DNA from: JAWLBM01 sp041687675
GTDB lineage: Bacteria > Pseudomonadota > Alphaproteobacteria > Rhizobiales > Pleomorphomonadaceae
DNA: 64,000 nucleotides
NCBI GenBank assembly: GCA_041687675.1
Contig: JAWLBM010000005.1
Location: 99,638-163,637, forward strand
Direction: 5' to 3'
Part shown: positions 49,406 to 58,061 of the stretch, piece after piece
Numbering within the stretch: position 1 is the first letter of the stretch
Layout of the letters: each line of letters opens with the position of its first letter
Made by a program: the position numbers and the translations under genes
Notes under the pieces: generated by a model
What the model was told of the DNA's origin: nothing
Databases searched by the model: none
What the model saw: only the letters and a program-made list of their open reading frames with translations

Positions 49406-50212
49406 TCAGTCGGCCTTGGCAAGGCCCGTGGGCGTGTCGATCTGCCGGGCGGTGACCACCAGCCGGCCCTTCATGGTCTGCACCGAGATCTTGTAGGGCA
49501 GCATCAGGGTCTCCGAGGCGGGCACGAACCAGGCCTCGAGTTCCTTGTTGTCGGCCATGAAGCGCGTCGACTCGCGGTTCTCGCGATGGCCGGCGACCGG
49601 CACCCAGCGGGCGGAACAGACGACGGCGTCGCCCGAGAAGCCGCTGGTCTTGACCGGCTCCGTCCGCGCATAGGCGAGGCGGATGTCGTAGCGGGTCCAG
49701 CCGTCGAAGATCGGCAGCGTCCGGTCGCAGACCTTGCGGCCGTCGGCGGAGACCGGGAGCAGGGCGGCCGACAGGGGATCCACCACGCCGCGCTTGTGGG
49801 ACGAGCGCAACGGCACCCGGTCCGCCCGCTCGCTCAGCTCTGGAATGGCGATGACGTCGCGCACCTTGCCGCCGCCGATGTCCATGCTGACTTGGGTGAC
49901 GCGGTCGCCGCGCGACAGCAGCTCGTAGGTGGCCGGCGACAGCGACGTGCCGAGGCGGCCGCGGGCCGTCGCGAAGCTCTCCTCGGAGGAGATGATTCGC
50001 GCCAGCCCGGAGGTGGAGATGTGGAGCTTGGCCGCGTAGGAGCCGCGCTCCACCCGGACCGCGAGCGAGCCCTTGGCGATGCCGAAGCCCGCGAAGGACA
50101 CGTCGTAGACGGCGCGCGTCTCGCTCGCGGGCGGCGCCGCCACGGCCGCCGGCGCGGTCGAGGCCGCCAGGGCGACGAGGGCGACGGCGGCCGCACGCCC
50201 CGCCTTCGGCAT
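49406..50212 (-). CDS. Secreted DUF3108 protein
   Basis: A 268-residue exported protein. The start MPKAGRAAAVALVALAASTAPAAVAA at 50212 is a clean signal peptide; a longer frame upstream adds an unlikely leader. The mature part begins ETRAVYDVSFAGFGIAKGSLAVRVE, the typical DUF3108 opening, and continues with SSEESFATARG and a C-terminal WVPASETLMLPYKISVQT. DUF3108 proteins are periplasmic and beta-rich; their function is not established. It is monocistronic with its own terminator and divergent from rpmB. Confidence 0.87.
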   Translation of the reverse strand: MPKAGRAAAVALVALAASTAPAAVAAPPASETRAVYDVSFAGFGIAKGSLAVRVERGSYAAKLHISTSGLARIISSEESFATARGRLGTSLSPATYELLSRGDRVTQVSMDIGGGKVRDVIAIPELSERADRVPLRSSHKRGVVDPLSAALLPVSADGRKVCDRTLPIFDGWTRYDIRLAYARTEPVKTSGFSGDAVVCSARWVPVAGHRENRESTRFMADNKELEAWFVPASETLMLPYKISVQTMKGRLVVTARQIDTPTGLAKAD

Positions 50213-50432
50213 GGAACTGTTGAACAGGGACACCGTCTCGAGCCTCCAGATGTCAGGCAGTACCGCGATCGCCGACCGGATCCGGGCGCGAGGGCTCAAG
50301 GCCCGGCGCTGACGGTTGTCCTCGGGTGGCGAGCGGAGCATCGCATTCACACCGCCCACCGGCGGAATCATCTGCCCGCCATAGTAACCGCAGGGTTAAC
50401 GCCCGTCAGCCCCCGCAATGCCGCAGGCAGTC

Positions 50433-50524
50433 GAATCGGCAGGCTCGTGCGCGCGGAGCGCGGGGAATCGGCTCGTGCGCGCGGAGCGCGGGGAATCGGC
50501 AGGCTCGTGCGCGCGGAGCGCGGG
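50433..50524 (+). repeat. Three tandem repeats upstream of rpmB
   Basis: Units of 32, 28 and 32 bases (50433-50464, 50465-50492, 50493-50524) run head to tail, each starting GAATCGG and ending GCGGAGCGCGGG. The middle unit lacks four bases (CAGG). Each contains the hairpin-forming CGCGC-GGA-GCGCG and one GANTC site. They lie in the 442-bp gap between the divergent DUF3108 and rpmB genes, otherwise without features. Confidence 0.75.
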
Positions 50525-50654
50525 GTTGACGGGGCGGGGCGCCGACAGTATGAGAGGGCACTTCGAAATCTGGGCGCCGCTCGAAGGCTCGGGCGGCGTT
50601 CGTGCGTATACGGTCGCGGTGGATCCCGGCCGCAGAGACAAGAGGAAGACCACC

Positions 50655-50960
50655 ATGGCTCGGCGGTGCGAACTGACCGGCAAGGCCGTCCTGACCGGCA
50701 ACAACGTGAGCCACGCCAACAACAAGACCCGGCGTCGGTTCCTGCCCAACCTGTGCAACGTCACGCTGCTGTCCGACGCGCTCGGCCAGTCGGTGCGTCT
50801 GCGCATCTCGGCCAACGCGCTGCGCTCGGTGGAGCACCGCGGTGGTCTCGACGCGTTCCTGGCGAAGGCGTCCGACGAGGAACTGTCGTCCCGCGCCCGC
50901 CTGCTGAAGAAGCAGATCGCCAAGAAGGCCGCCGAGGCCGGCGAAGCCGTCTCGGCCTGA
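50655..50960 (+). CDS. rpmB: 50S ribosomal protein L28
   Basis: A 101-residue L28 protein. It begins MARRCELTGKAVLTGNNVSHANNKTRRRFLPNLCNVTLLSDALG, the family signature, and ends with a basic and alanine-rich tail. L28 sits near the L1 stalk of the large subunit. GAGGAAG lies upstream of the ATG. Fourteen bases after the stop there is a 7-bp hairpin GGTCCCG/CGGGACC (50971-50991) without a U-tract, placed just before the next ATG. Confidence 0.96.
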   Translation: MARRCELTGKAVLTGNNVSHANNKTRRRFLPNLCNVTLLSDALGQSVRLRISANALRSVEHRGGLDAFLAKASDEELSSRARLLKKQIAKKAAEAGEAVSA

Positions 50961-50998
50961 TCCTCGGAGCGGTCCCGCCGCGCGCGGGACCGGGCATC

Positions 50999-51541
50999 AT
51001 GACCCGTCCCCGGCTCCTGCCGCCGATCGCCGCGATGGCGGTGATCGTGCTGGCGTCCAACATCCTGGTCCAGCACCCGGTCTCGGCCTTCGGCCTCGGC
51101 GACGTGCTCACCTGGGGCGCCTTCACCTATCCATTCGCCTTCCTGGTGACCGACCTCACCAACCGCTGGCACGGCCCGGCGGCGACGCGCCGCGTCGTCT
51201 ACGTGGGCTTTGCGCTCGCGGTCGCCCTGTCGCTCGTCTTCTCCGACCCGCGGATCGCGCTCGCCTCCGGCACCGCCTTCCTGTCGGCCCAACTGCTCGA
51301 CGTCGCCGTCTTCGACCGGCTCCGGCGCGGCTCCTGGTGGCGCGCGCCGCTGGTCTCCTCGACGGTCGGCTCGGCGGCCGACACGGCGATCTTCTTCTCG
51401 CTGGCCTTCGCCGGCACCGGTCTTCCCTGGACCAGCTGGGCGCTCGGCGACTTCGCCGTGAAGATGGCGATGGCTCTCCTCGCCCTCGTGCCCTACGCCA
51501 CGCTGATGACCCGCCGCGGCGCCTTCGCCGGCGCCCGCTGA
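50999..51541 (+). CDS. Queuosine precursor transporter (VUT/YhhQ family)
   Basis: A 180-residue inner-membrane protein of the vitamin uptake-like (VUT) family; YhhQ in E. coli imports queuosine precursors preQ0/preQ1. Five to six helices are seen; the family elements include SNILVQHPVSAFGLGDVLTWGAFTYPFAFLVTDLTNRWHG and SSTVGSAADTAIFFSLAF. It follows rpmB by 38 bases on the same strand and may be cotranscribed. Confidence 0.88.
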   Translation: MTRPRLLPPIAAMAVIVLASNILVQHPVSAFGLGDVLTWGAFTYPFAFLVTDLTNRWHGPAATRRVVYVGFALAVALSLVFSDPRIALASGTAFLSAQLLDVAVFDRLRRGSWWRAPLVSSTVGSAADTAIFFSLAFAGTGLPWTSWALGDFAVKMAMALLALVPYATLMTRRGAFAGAR

Positions 51542-51555
51542 GGCCGCGACCGCCG

Positions 51556-52599
51556 TCAATCGCCGGGCCGCAGCTCGAATTCCAGGTAGATCGACCGCTG
51601 GAACAGCGAGCGGTTGTCGTCCGACATCAGCGACAGGATGGTCCGTCCGTCCGGGGCGGACCAGATGTCCATCGCCTCCATGTTGTCGATCTGGTGGGAG
51701 AGGTCGGCGGACATCACCTCGGCGCCGTCCACCACGGCTCCTTCGGCGAGATCCTCGACGGCGATGCGGCGGATCCGCATGCGCACGCCCTCCGCCGGGG
51801 TGTAGAGCCGCTCGAGGAGGTAGAGGTCGCCGTCCGGACCGAAGGCGGCGTCGGTGACGTCGAAGCCGCTGTCGGCCACCCTGAACTCCGCCCAGCCGTC
51901 CTCGCCGAGGATCCAGCCGGGGCGTTCGCCATCGTCCCGCGACCGCGGCGGCCGCTCGGCGATGGTGACGACCTTGCCGCGGAGCGGCCCGTCGGCCGGC
52001 GCCACCGCCAGGGCCTCCAGCCCCTTCGACCAGCGTAGCCGGCGCACTCTCTCCGGCACCGGCAGGTGCGACAGCGGGCCGGGGAAGCCCTCGCCGTCGA
52101 TGGTCCCGCGCATCACCCGGGGCACGGACTCCAGCGTCACCCACAGGGTGGAGCCGGCCGCCTCGCCGTCGATGTCCAGCGCCTCCGCGTCGGCGCTCGG
52201 GATGGCGGTGATGCTGCCGTCGGGGTTCAGCTGCCGCATGCCGCGCAGGCGCGCGCCCGCAAAGCCCGTCGGCCGTCCCTCGCCGTCCCGCTCGATGCGG
52301 GCGACGAGCGCGAGCCCGTCGTCGGTGATGGCGGTGAGGGACCGCCCCTCCTCGCGCACGACGAGGCCCGAGAGGCCGCCGACGCGGCGGGTGTCGGCGG
52401 TGAACTCGAAGCCGCCGATGAAGGTCAGCCGCCCGAAGTCGGTGATCTCCGGACGGCCGATCCGGAAGGCGGGGAACGGGTGCGCGACGATGTCCGGCTG
52501 CTCGTCGACTGCGGGACCCGCCGGGGCGCTGCCCGCCACCAGCCCCAGCGCCGCCGCGCCGGCCAGGAGGGAGAGACAGCGCCGCAGCGCCCGGCTCAC
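51556..52599 (-). CDS. Secreted phytase-like esterase domain protein
   Basis: A 347-residue exported protein of the esterase-like-activity-of-phytase family. A signal peptide (1-27) is followed by RPEITDFGRLTFIGGFEFTADTRRVGGLSGLVV and IGGLSGL-like beta-propeller elements; later DNMEAMDIW is a typical motif. Members of this family are predicted periplasmic hydrolases without an established substrate. It overlaps the stop of cobT by four bases (start at 52599, cobT stop at 52596) and is in the same orientation, so cotranscription is likely. Confidence 0.82.
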   Translation of the reverse strand: MSRALRRCLSLLAGAAALGLVAGSAPAGPAVDEQPDIVAHPFPAFRIGRPEITDFGRLTFIGGFEFTADTRRVGGLSGLVVREEGRSLTAITDDGLALVARIERDGEGRPTGFAGARLRGMRQLNPDGSITAIPSADAEALDIDGEAAGSTLWVTLESVPRVMRGTIDGEGFPGPLSHLPVPERVRRLRWSKGLEALAVAPADGPLRGKVVTIAERPPRSRDDGERPGWILGEDGWAEFRVADSGFDVTDAAFGPDGDLYLLERLYTPAEGVRMRIRRIAVEDLAEGAVVDGAEVMSADLSHQIDNMEAMDIWSAPDGRTILSLMSDDNRSLFQRSIYLEFELRPGD

Positions 52600-54500
52600 C
52601 GGCCGCTCGCGCGTGCGGGCGCGCGCCGCAGGGCCTGTGCGGCCCGCCCACGCCCGGACTCCTCCTCGAACAGCGACGCGAGCTGCTCGGTCATCGCGCC
52701 GGCGAGTTCCTCTGCGTCCACGATGGTCACGGCGCGGCGATAGTAGCGGGTGACGTCGTGGCCGATGCCGATGGCGATCAGCTCCACCGGCGAGCGCGTC
52801 TCGATGTCCTCGATCACCCAGCGCAGGTGCCGCTCCAGGTAGTTGCCCGGGTTCACCGACAGGGTCGAGTCGTCCACCGGCGCGCCGTCCGAGATCATCA
52901 TCAGGATCTTGCGGTTCTCCGGCCGGGCGAGCAGCCGCTGGTGGGCCCAGTCGAGTGCCTCGCCGTCGATGTTCTCCTTGAGCAGACCCTCGCGCATCAT
53001 CAGGCCGAGGTTGCGCCGCGCCCGCCGCCAGGGCGCGTCGGCGGCCTTGTAGACGATGTGGCGCAGGTCATTGAGGCGGCCAGGGTTGGCGGGCTTGCCG
53101 GCGGCGAGCCAGGCCTCGCGCGACTGGCCGCCCTTCCAGGCCTTGGTGGTGAAGCCGAGGATCTCGACCTTGACGCCGCAGCGCTCCAGCGTGCGGGCGA
53201 GGATGTCGGCGCAGGCCGCGGCGACGGTGATCGGACGGCCGCGCATCGAGCCGGAATTGTCGAGCAGCAGCGTCACCACGGTGTCGCGGAAGGTGGTGTC
53301 CCGCTCGGTCTTGAAGGCGAGCGGCTGCATCGGATCGGTGATGACGCGGGTGAGGCGGGCGGTGTCCAGGAGGCCCTCCTCCATGTCGAAGTCCCAGCCG
53401 CGGTTCTGCTGCGCCATCAGCCGCCGCTGCAGGCGGTTGGCGAGCCGCGAGACGGCGCCCTGCAGGTTGACGAGCTGCTTGTCGAGGTAGCCGCGCAGCC
53501 GGTCGAGCTCCTCGGCGTCGCAGAGGTCCTCCGGGCGGGTCATCTCGTCGAAGCGGGTCGTGTAGACCTTGTAGTCGCTGCCGGGGACGTTGGAGAAGGG
53601 CAGGTCGGGACGGCGGCTCTCGCCGGCCTCCCGGGCCTGGTCGGAGGTGTCCTCCTCGGACATGTCCTCGGTGGTCTCGGCCTCGGCCTCGGTCTCGCCC
53701 GCCTCCTGCTCCTCGCCGGTGGAGTCCTGCTCCTGCGGCATCGCCTGATCGGCGGCCTCGGTCTGGTCGGCGTCGCCGCCGCTCTCGTCGTCGGCGGTGT
53801 CGCTGCTCTCGCCCTCGCCGTCGTCCTCCGGTTCATCCGGATCGCCGCCGAGTTCGTCGGCCATGTCGAGCGAGGCGAGCAGGCCGCGCACGGCCCTGGC
53901 GAAGTCGCGCTGGTCGCCGATCACCCCCGCGAGGCGCGACAGGTCCGGCCCGGCCTTCTCCTCGATCCAAGGCCGCCACATCGACACCAGCGTCTCCGCG
54001 CTCGGTGGCGGCTTGCGGCCGGTCAGCGCCTCGCGGACCATCAGCGCCACGGCGTCCTCGAGCGGCGCGTCGTCGCGGCTGGCGATCTCCTGGTAGTTGC
54101 CGCGGTGATAGCGGTCCTCGAGCATCGCCTCGAGGTTGTCGCCGACGCCGGACATCGCCCGGCTGCCGATCGCCTCGCAGCGGGCCTGTTCGACGGCGTC
54201 GAACACCGCGCGCGCCCTGGTGCCCTCCGGCACATAGTCGCGATGCACCGCGTTGTCGTGGCAGGCGAGGCGCAGCGCGATGGAATCGCCGAGGCCGCGC
54301 GTCACCGCCACGTCGTGGGCGGTCGGCCGGCGCGGCGGCTCGGGCAGGCGGGCGCGGTGGCCCGAGACGCTCGGCCGGTCGGCCGCGTAGACCACCTCGA
54401 GCTCGTGGTCCCCGGAAATCGCGCGCATGGCGACGCCGACCGCCTTCTTCAGAGGGTCGGTCGCCGGCGGGGTCTTCCCGGTCTTCTGGTCACGGGCCAT
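52596..54500 (-). CDS. cobT: Cobaltochelatase subunit CobT
   Basis: A 634-residue subunit of the ATP-dependent cobalt chelatase (CobN-CobS-CobT) that inserts cobalt in the aerobic B12 pathway. The middle third is strongly acidic (EDDGEGESSDTADDESGGDAD...), as in other CobT proteins, and the C-terminal VWA domain has the MIDAS motif LLLDNSGSMRG with SDGAPVDDS. It is transcribed after cobS with a 22-base gap. cobN and other cob genes are not in the window. Confidence 0.95.
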   Translation of the reverse strand: MARDQKTGKTPPATDPLKKAVGVAMRAISGDHELEVVYAADRPSVSGHRARLPEPPRRPTAHDVAVTRGLGDSIALRLACHDNAVHRDYVPEGTRARAVFDAVEQARCEAIGSRAMSGVGDNLEAMLEDRYHRGNYQEIASRDDAPLEDAVALMVREALTGRKPPPSAETLVSMWRPWIEEKAGPDLSRLAGVIGDQRDFARAVRGLLASLDMADELGGDPDEPEDDGEGESSDTADDESGGDADQTEAADQAMPQEQDSTGEEQEAGETEAEAETTEDMSEEDTSDQAREAGESRRPDLPFSNVPGSDYKVYTTRFDEMTRPEDLCDAEELDRLRGYLDKQLVNLQGAVSRLANRLQRRLMAQQNRGWDFDMEEGLLDTARLTRVITDPMQPLAFKTERDTTFRDTVVTLLLDNSGSMRGRPITVAAACADILARTLERCGVKVEILGFTTKAWKGGQSREAWLAAGKPANPGRLNDLRHIVYKAADAPWRRARRNLGLMMREGLLKENIDGEALDWAHQRLLARPENRKILMMISDGAPVDDSTLSVNPGNYLERHLRWVIEDIETRSPVELIAIGIGHDVTRYYRRAVTIVDAEELAGAMTEQLASLFEEESGRGRAAQALRRAPARASGR

Positions 54501-54522
54501 GGTCGTCCGTCGGGCGCGGGGC

Positions 54523-55509
54523 TCAGCCCAGCACCATGTTGGCGGCGCTCTCCGGCAGTTCCTTGCCGAAGCAGCGCTGGTAGAACTCGGCGACCAGCGA
54601 CCGCTCGAGATCGTCGCACTTGTTGAGGAAGGTGACGCGGAAGGCGAAGCCGAGGTCGCCGAAGATCTCGGCGTTCTCCGCCCAGGTCAGCACGGTGCGC
54701 GGGCTCATCACCGTCGACAGGTCGCCGTTGACGAAGGCCGAGCGGGTCATGTCGGCGACCCGCACCATCTTCGACACCGTCGCCCGGCCCTCCTCGCCGG
54801 CGTAGTGCTTCGCCTTGGCGAGGATGATGCCGACCTCCTGGTCGTGCGGCAGGTAGTTCAGCGTGGTGACGATCGACCAGCGGTCCATCTGGCCCTGGTT
54901 GATCTGCTGGGTGCCGTGGTAGAGGCCGGAGGTGTCGCCGAGGCCGACCGTGTTCGCCGTGGCGAAGAGGCGGAAGGCCGGGTGCGGGCGGATCACCCGG
55001 TTCTGGTCGAGCAGCGTCAGCTTGCCGGCCACCTCGAGCACGCGCTGGATCACGAACATCACGTCCGGGCGGCCGGCGTCGTATTCGTCGAACACGATGG
55101 CGACCGGGTTCTGCAGCGCCCAGGGCAGGATGCCGTCGCGGAACTCGGTGACCTGCACCCCGTCCCGGATGACGATCGCGTCCTTGCCGACGAGGTCGAT
55201 GCGGCTGATGTGGCTGTCGAGGTTGACGCGCACCAGCGGCCAGTTGAGCCGCGCGGCCACCTGCTCGATGTGCGTCGACTTGCCGGTCCCGTGGTAGCCC
55301 GACACCATGACGCGCCGGTTGTGGGCGAAGCCCGCCAGGATCGCCAGCGTGGTGTTGCGGTCGAACAGGTAGTCCGGGTCGAAGTCGGGAACGTGCTCGT
55401 TGGGGGTCGAGAAGGCCGGAACCTCGATGTCGCTGTCGATCCCGAACACCTGCCGGACCGAGATCTTGAGATCCGGCACCTGCGGCGCCTCGATCGTCGT
55501 CTGAACCAT
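54523..55509 (-). CDS. cobS: Cobaltochelatase subunit CobS
   Basis: A 328-residue AAA+ ATPase that drives cobalt insertion together with CobT. It has Walker A VSGYHGTGKSTHIEQVA, Walker B AIVFDEYDAGRPDVM, sensor and arginine motifs RLFATANTVGLGD and NQGQMDRWSIVT. I chose the ATG at 55509 (MVQTTIEAPQVPDLKISVRQ), near a GGAGGTTCC binding site; the longer frame has no family support. It is the first gene of the cobS-cobT-phytase-like unit. Confidence 0.96.
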   Translation of the reverse strand: MVQTTIEAPQVPDLKISVRQVFGIDSDIEVPAFSTPNEHVPDFDPDYLFDRNTTLAILAGFAHNRRVMVSGYHGTGKSTHIEQVAARLNWPLVRVNLDSHISRIDLVGKDAIVIRDGVQVTEFRDGILPWALQNPVAIVFDEYDAGRPDVMFVIQRVLEVAGKLTLLDQNRVIRPHPAFRLFATANTVGLGDTSGLYHGTQQINQGQMDRWSIVTTLNYLPHDQEVGIILAKAKHYAGEEGRATVSKMVRVADMTRSAFVNGDLSTVMSPRTVLTWAENAEIFGDLGFAFRVTFLNKCDDLERSLVAEFYQRCFGKELPESAANMVLG

Positions 55510-55598
55510 GGAACCTCCTGGCGCGCGCGACACCGGGTCGCGCGCGGGTCGTCACCGTCTGCCGCGCCGGGGCAACGGGCCCTCCGGCGCCTCTCGTG

Positions 55599-56207
55599 TC
55601 AACAAAAACCTGCCGTCTTCAGGTAGTTATAGGCTTGGATGATCTGCCGCAACCGTTCCTCGGAGGAGCGGTCCCCGCCGTTGGCGTCCGGATGGTGGCG
55701 CTTCACCAGTTCCTTGAAGCGGGACTTGATGGAGGCCTTGTCGGCGAGCGTGTCCAGCCCCAGCGTGTCGAGGGCCTTCTGCGTTGCGGCGGAGACCTTG
55801 CGCTTCGGCTCCTCGGTCCGGTGGCTGCCGGCCGGCCGGGATCCGTGGAAGATCCCGAACGGGTCGCTCGCCGCGGTGTCCTGGCCGGGGGCGTCGCCGG
55901 TCCGGCCGCCCCAGCGGTTGACGCCCATCGTCCAGGTCGGCCGGTGTCCGGTGAGGTCGGCCTTCTGGTAGGCGGCGATCGCGTCGTCCGCCATGCCGTC
56001 GAAGTAGTTGTAGGACTTGTTGTAGATCCTGACGTGCTCCAGGCAGAAGCGGTGGTACTGGCCCTCGCGGCCGCGGCCCTTGGGGGCGCGGTGCGGCGCG
56101 CCCTCCTCGCAGCCGGGCCATTCGCACGGCGGGAACTGCTCGCGCGCCGCCTCGGCGGCGTCGGGCCTGATCCGGATCCTGTCGAAGAGCTTCGAATTCA
56201 CTTTCAT
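55599..56207 (-). CDS. J-domain molecular chaperone (DnaJ-like)
   Basis: A 202-residue protein. The C-terminal J domain (about 140-200) has LGLDTLADKASIKSRFKELVKRHHPDANGGDRSSEERLRQIIQAYNYLK, with the HPD element needed to stimulate DnaK. The N-terminal part has CEWPGCEEGAPHRAPKGRGREGQYHRFCLEHVRIYNKSYNYF, a conserved zinc-type cysteine arrangement seen in this alphaproteobacterial family. I chose MKVNSKLFDRIRI at 56207; an ATG at 56234 is possible. It stands between cobS and bolA, an arrangement typical of this group. Confidence 0.9.
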   Translation of the reverse strand: MKVNSKLFDRIRIRPDAAEAAREQFPPCEWPGCEEGAPHRAPKGRGREGQYHRFCLEHVRIYNKSYNYFDGMADDAIAAYQKADLTGHRPTWTMGVNRWGGRTGDAPGQDTAASDPFGIFHGSRPAGSHRTEEPKRKVSAATQKALDTLGLDTLADKASIKSRFKELVKRHHPDANGGDRSSEERLRQIIQAYNYLKTAGFC

Positions 56208-56347
56208 CGTCGGCGGAGTATGGGGTCCGGTCATCGCGTCGGCAAGATTGCGCGACACAGCGAAATTTTCGGCTCTCGGCGTTGACAAGCGCGGGCGGTT
56301 CGGTCTTTCCCCGTCCGCGACATCCCTCTCGACAAGGACCGAAGCCC

Positions 56348-56614
56348 ATGTCCCGCGAGGATCGTATGGCCCGAGCCCTCAACGAAGCCTTCCAGCCGCT
56401 CGAACTGGCCGTCGTCGACGAATCGGAACGGCACCATGGACATGCCGGATGGCGGGAGGGTGGCGAGACCCACTACCGCGTGCGAATCGTCTCGGACGCC
56501 TTCTCCGGCCGGGGCCGCGTTGAGCGGCACCGGATGGTGACGGACGCGCTGTCCGCGGAGTTCGCCGGCGGCCTCCACGCCCTCGCCATCGAGGCGCGGG
56601 CGCCCGGCGAGTAA
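56348..56614 (+). CDS. BolA-family protein
   Basis: An 88-residue BolA homologue, a regulator that partners monothiol glutaredoxins and binds iron-sulfur clusters. The stretch HHGHAGWREGGETHYRVRIVSDAFSGRGRVERHRMVTDALSAEF holds the histidine-rich loop and the FSGxxxVxRHR core motif. The ATG at 56348 agrees with the family start. It is divergent from the J-domain gene and convergent with the metallopeptidase gene. Confidence 0.93.
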   Translation: MSREDRMARALNEAFQPLELAVVDESERHHGHAGWREGGETHYRVRIVSDAFSGRGRVERHRMVTDALSAEFAGGLHALAIEARAPGE

Positions 56615-56621
56615 GGGGCGG

Positions 56622-57056
56622 TCAGGGCACGCTCGCCTCGATCGCGTCGATGTCCTCGTCCGAGAGGCCGAAGTGGTGGCCGATCTCGTGGATCAGCACG
56701 TGGGTCACCACGTCGCCGAGCGTATCCTCGTGCTCGGCCCAGTAGTCGAGGATCGGCCTGCGATAGAGCCAGATCCGGTTGGGCCCGGAACCGGTCTGCG
56801 GCACCGCGCCGCGATGGGCGAGGCCGATGCCGACGAAAAGCCCGAGCAGGTCGAACTCGCTCTCCAGCCCGAGGCTGTCCAGCGCCTCCTGGTCCGGGAA
56901 GTCGGCCACGCGGATCTCGAGGTCCGCGCAGAGCGATCGGAACTCCTCCGGCAGGTCGGCCCAGGCCTTGGCGGCCAGGGCGGAGAAATCTTCGAGGTCC
57001 GGTGCCATCGTCCCGTACCAGCGCCCCATCCGGGCGCCCTGATCCTGTCGTGCCAT
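56622..57056 (-). CDS. Small zinc metallopeptidase family protein
   Basis: A 144-residue protein with the zinc-binding signature VLIHEIGHHFGLSD (HExxH about residue 125) near its C-terminus. Family elements LPEEFRSLCADLEIRVADFPD and IWLYRRPILDYW identify it as a small putative neutral zinc metallopeptidase. Other starts (57029, 57011) are possible, since similarity begins at MAPDLEDFSALA; GGAG precedes the ATG at 57056. Its substrate is unknown. It ends next to bolA (convergent). Confidence 0.85.
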   Translation of the reverse strand: MARQDQGARMGRWYGTMAPDLEDFSALAAKAWADLPEEFRSLCADLEIRVADFPDQEALDSLGLESEFDLLGLFVGIGLAHRGAVPQTGSGPNRIWLYRRPILDYWAEHEDTLGDVVTHVLIHEIGHHFGLSDEDIDAIEASVP

Positions 57057-57080
57057 GAGCTCCGTGTCCGTCCCGCCGGG

Positions 57081-57335
57081 CTACAAATAGGTGGCCACGA
57101 GGCCGAAGAGAAGGACCACGACGAAGCCGAGGGCGAGCGCTCGGCCGATCCGCGTGCCCCAGACTTCCGCGGCGTCGCGGTCCTCCTTGTCCGCCGCGGC
57201 GAAGTGGCGGCCGATCCGGCCGGCGGTGCGGGAGAATGTGGAGCCGCCGGGCGCCTCGGTCTCGGCGGCGACGCGACCCAGCACCCGCTCCGCCTCGCGG
57301 CGGCGCTCCTCGTCGTCGTCGGAACGTCGTGTCAT
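57081..57335 (-). CDS. Small C-terminally anchored membrane protein
   Basis: An 84-residue protein with a charged, helical N-terminal part (MTRRSDDDEERRREAERVLGRVAAE) and a single C-terminal membrane helix (ALALGFVVVLLFGLVATYL). The ATG at 57335 lies after a GGAACAACGCCG sequence. It is 24 bases upstream of the metallopeptidase gene on the same strand. I do not recognise a function. Confidence 0.6.
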   Translation of the reverse strand: MTRRSDDDEERRREAERVLGRVAAETEAPGGSTFSRTAGRIGRHFAAADKEDRDAAEVWGTRIGRALALGFVVVLLFGLVATYL

Positions 57336-57452
57336 CGGCGTTGTTCCTCGTTCGGTCGTGGACGACAGGTTAGCGCGCGACCGGCACCCTTGCATCCGGG
57401 CGAGGACCGTCGTCTCCTCGCAGGGGACGAGAGCGAGTCGGGAGAACCGATC

Positions 57453-57989
57453 ATGACCAGGCTTTTCACCGCCCTGGAGATCCCCGAGGCCGTCGCCATG
57501 CGATTGTCGCTCCTGCGCGGCGGCCTGCCGGGCGCGCGCTGGATCGACCCCGAGAACTACCACGTCACCCTCCGCTTCATCGGCGACATCGATGGCCGCA
57601 CCGCCGACGAGGTCGCCCACGCGCTGGACCGGGTGTACCGGCCGCCCTTCACGCTGACGCTCTCCGGCCTCGACTGCTTCTCCGGCCGCAGCCCGCACTC
57701 CCTGTTCGCACGCGTCGAGCCGACGCCGCAACTGACGGAACTGCAGGCCGAGCACGAGCGCATCATCCAGCGCCTCGGCCTGCCGGCGGAGCCGCGGCGC
57801 TTCACCCCGCACGTGACGCTCGCCCGCCTGCGCGGAACCTCCGCCGGCGAGGTGGCCCGGTGGATCTCGGAGCACGGCCCGGTCCGGCTGCCCTCCTTCG
57901 AGGTGGACCGCTTCGTCCTCTACTCCTCCCGCTCCTCCGTCGGCGGCGGACCCTACCTCGTCGAGGAGGCGTACCCGCTGGCGGCGTGA
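57453..57989 (+). CDS. thpR: RNA 2',3'-cyclic phosphodiesterase
   Basis: A 178-residue 2H phosphoesterase. The two HxTx motifs that define the family are HVTLRF (about residue 37) and HVTLAR (about residue 121). ThpR (LigT) hydrolyses 2',3'-cyclic phosphates of RNA ends. The start MTRLFTALEIPEAVA at 57453 has GGGAG upstream. It is divergent from the small membrane-protein gene and is followed by the LysE gene 72 bases later. Confidence 0.92.
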   Translation: MTRLFTALEIPEAVAMRLSLLRGGLPGARWIDPENYHVTLRFIGDIDGRTADEVAHALDRVYRPPFTLTLSGLDCFSGRSPHSLFARVEPTPQLTELQAEHERIIQRLGLPAEPRRFTPHVTLARLRGTSAGEVARWISEHGPVRLPSFEVDRFVLYSSRSSVGGGPYLVEEAYPLAA

Positions 57990-58061
57990 CCGGTTGACCG
58001 GCCGAGGGGCTCGGGGCTACCGCTGGCGCGGGGCCGCGCGGCGGCCGAGGGGACCCTTCCG

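Noticed and set aside
50971..50991. Hairpin between rpmB and the transporter gene as a terminator
   Set aside because: A 7-bp stem exists but there is no U-tract and it lies only eight bases before the next ATG.
49385..51541. 718-codon frame across DUF3108, the repeats and rpmB
   Set aside because: Only its last 180 codons (from 50999) are real, as the transporter; the rest reads antisense to DUF3108 and out of frame with rpmB.
52758..54626. 622-codon plus-strand frame opposite cobT
   Set aside because: The minus-strand cobT has every expected motif; this frame is an antisense artefact.
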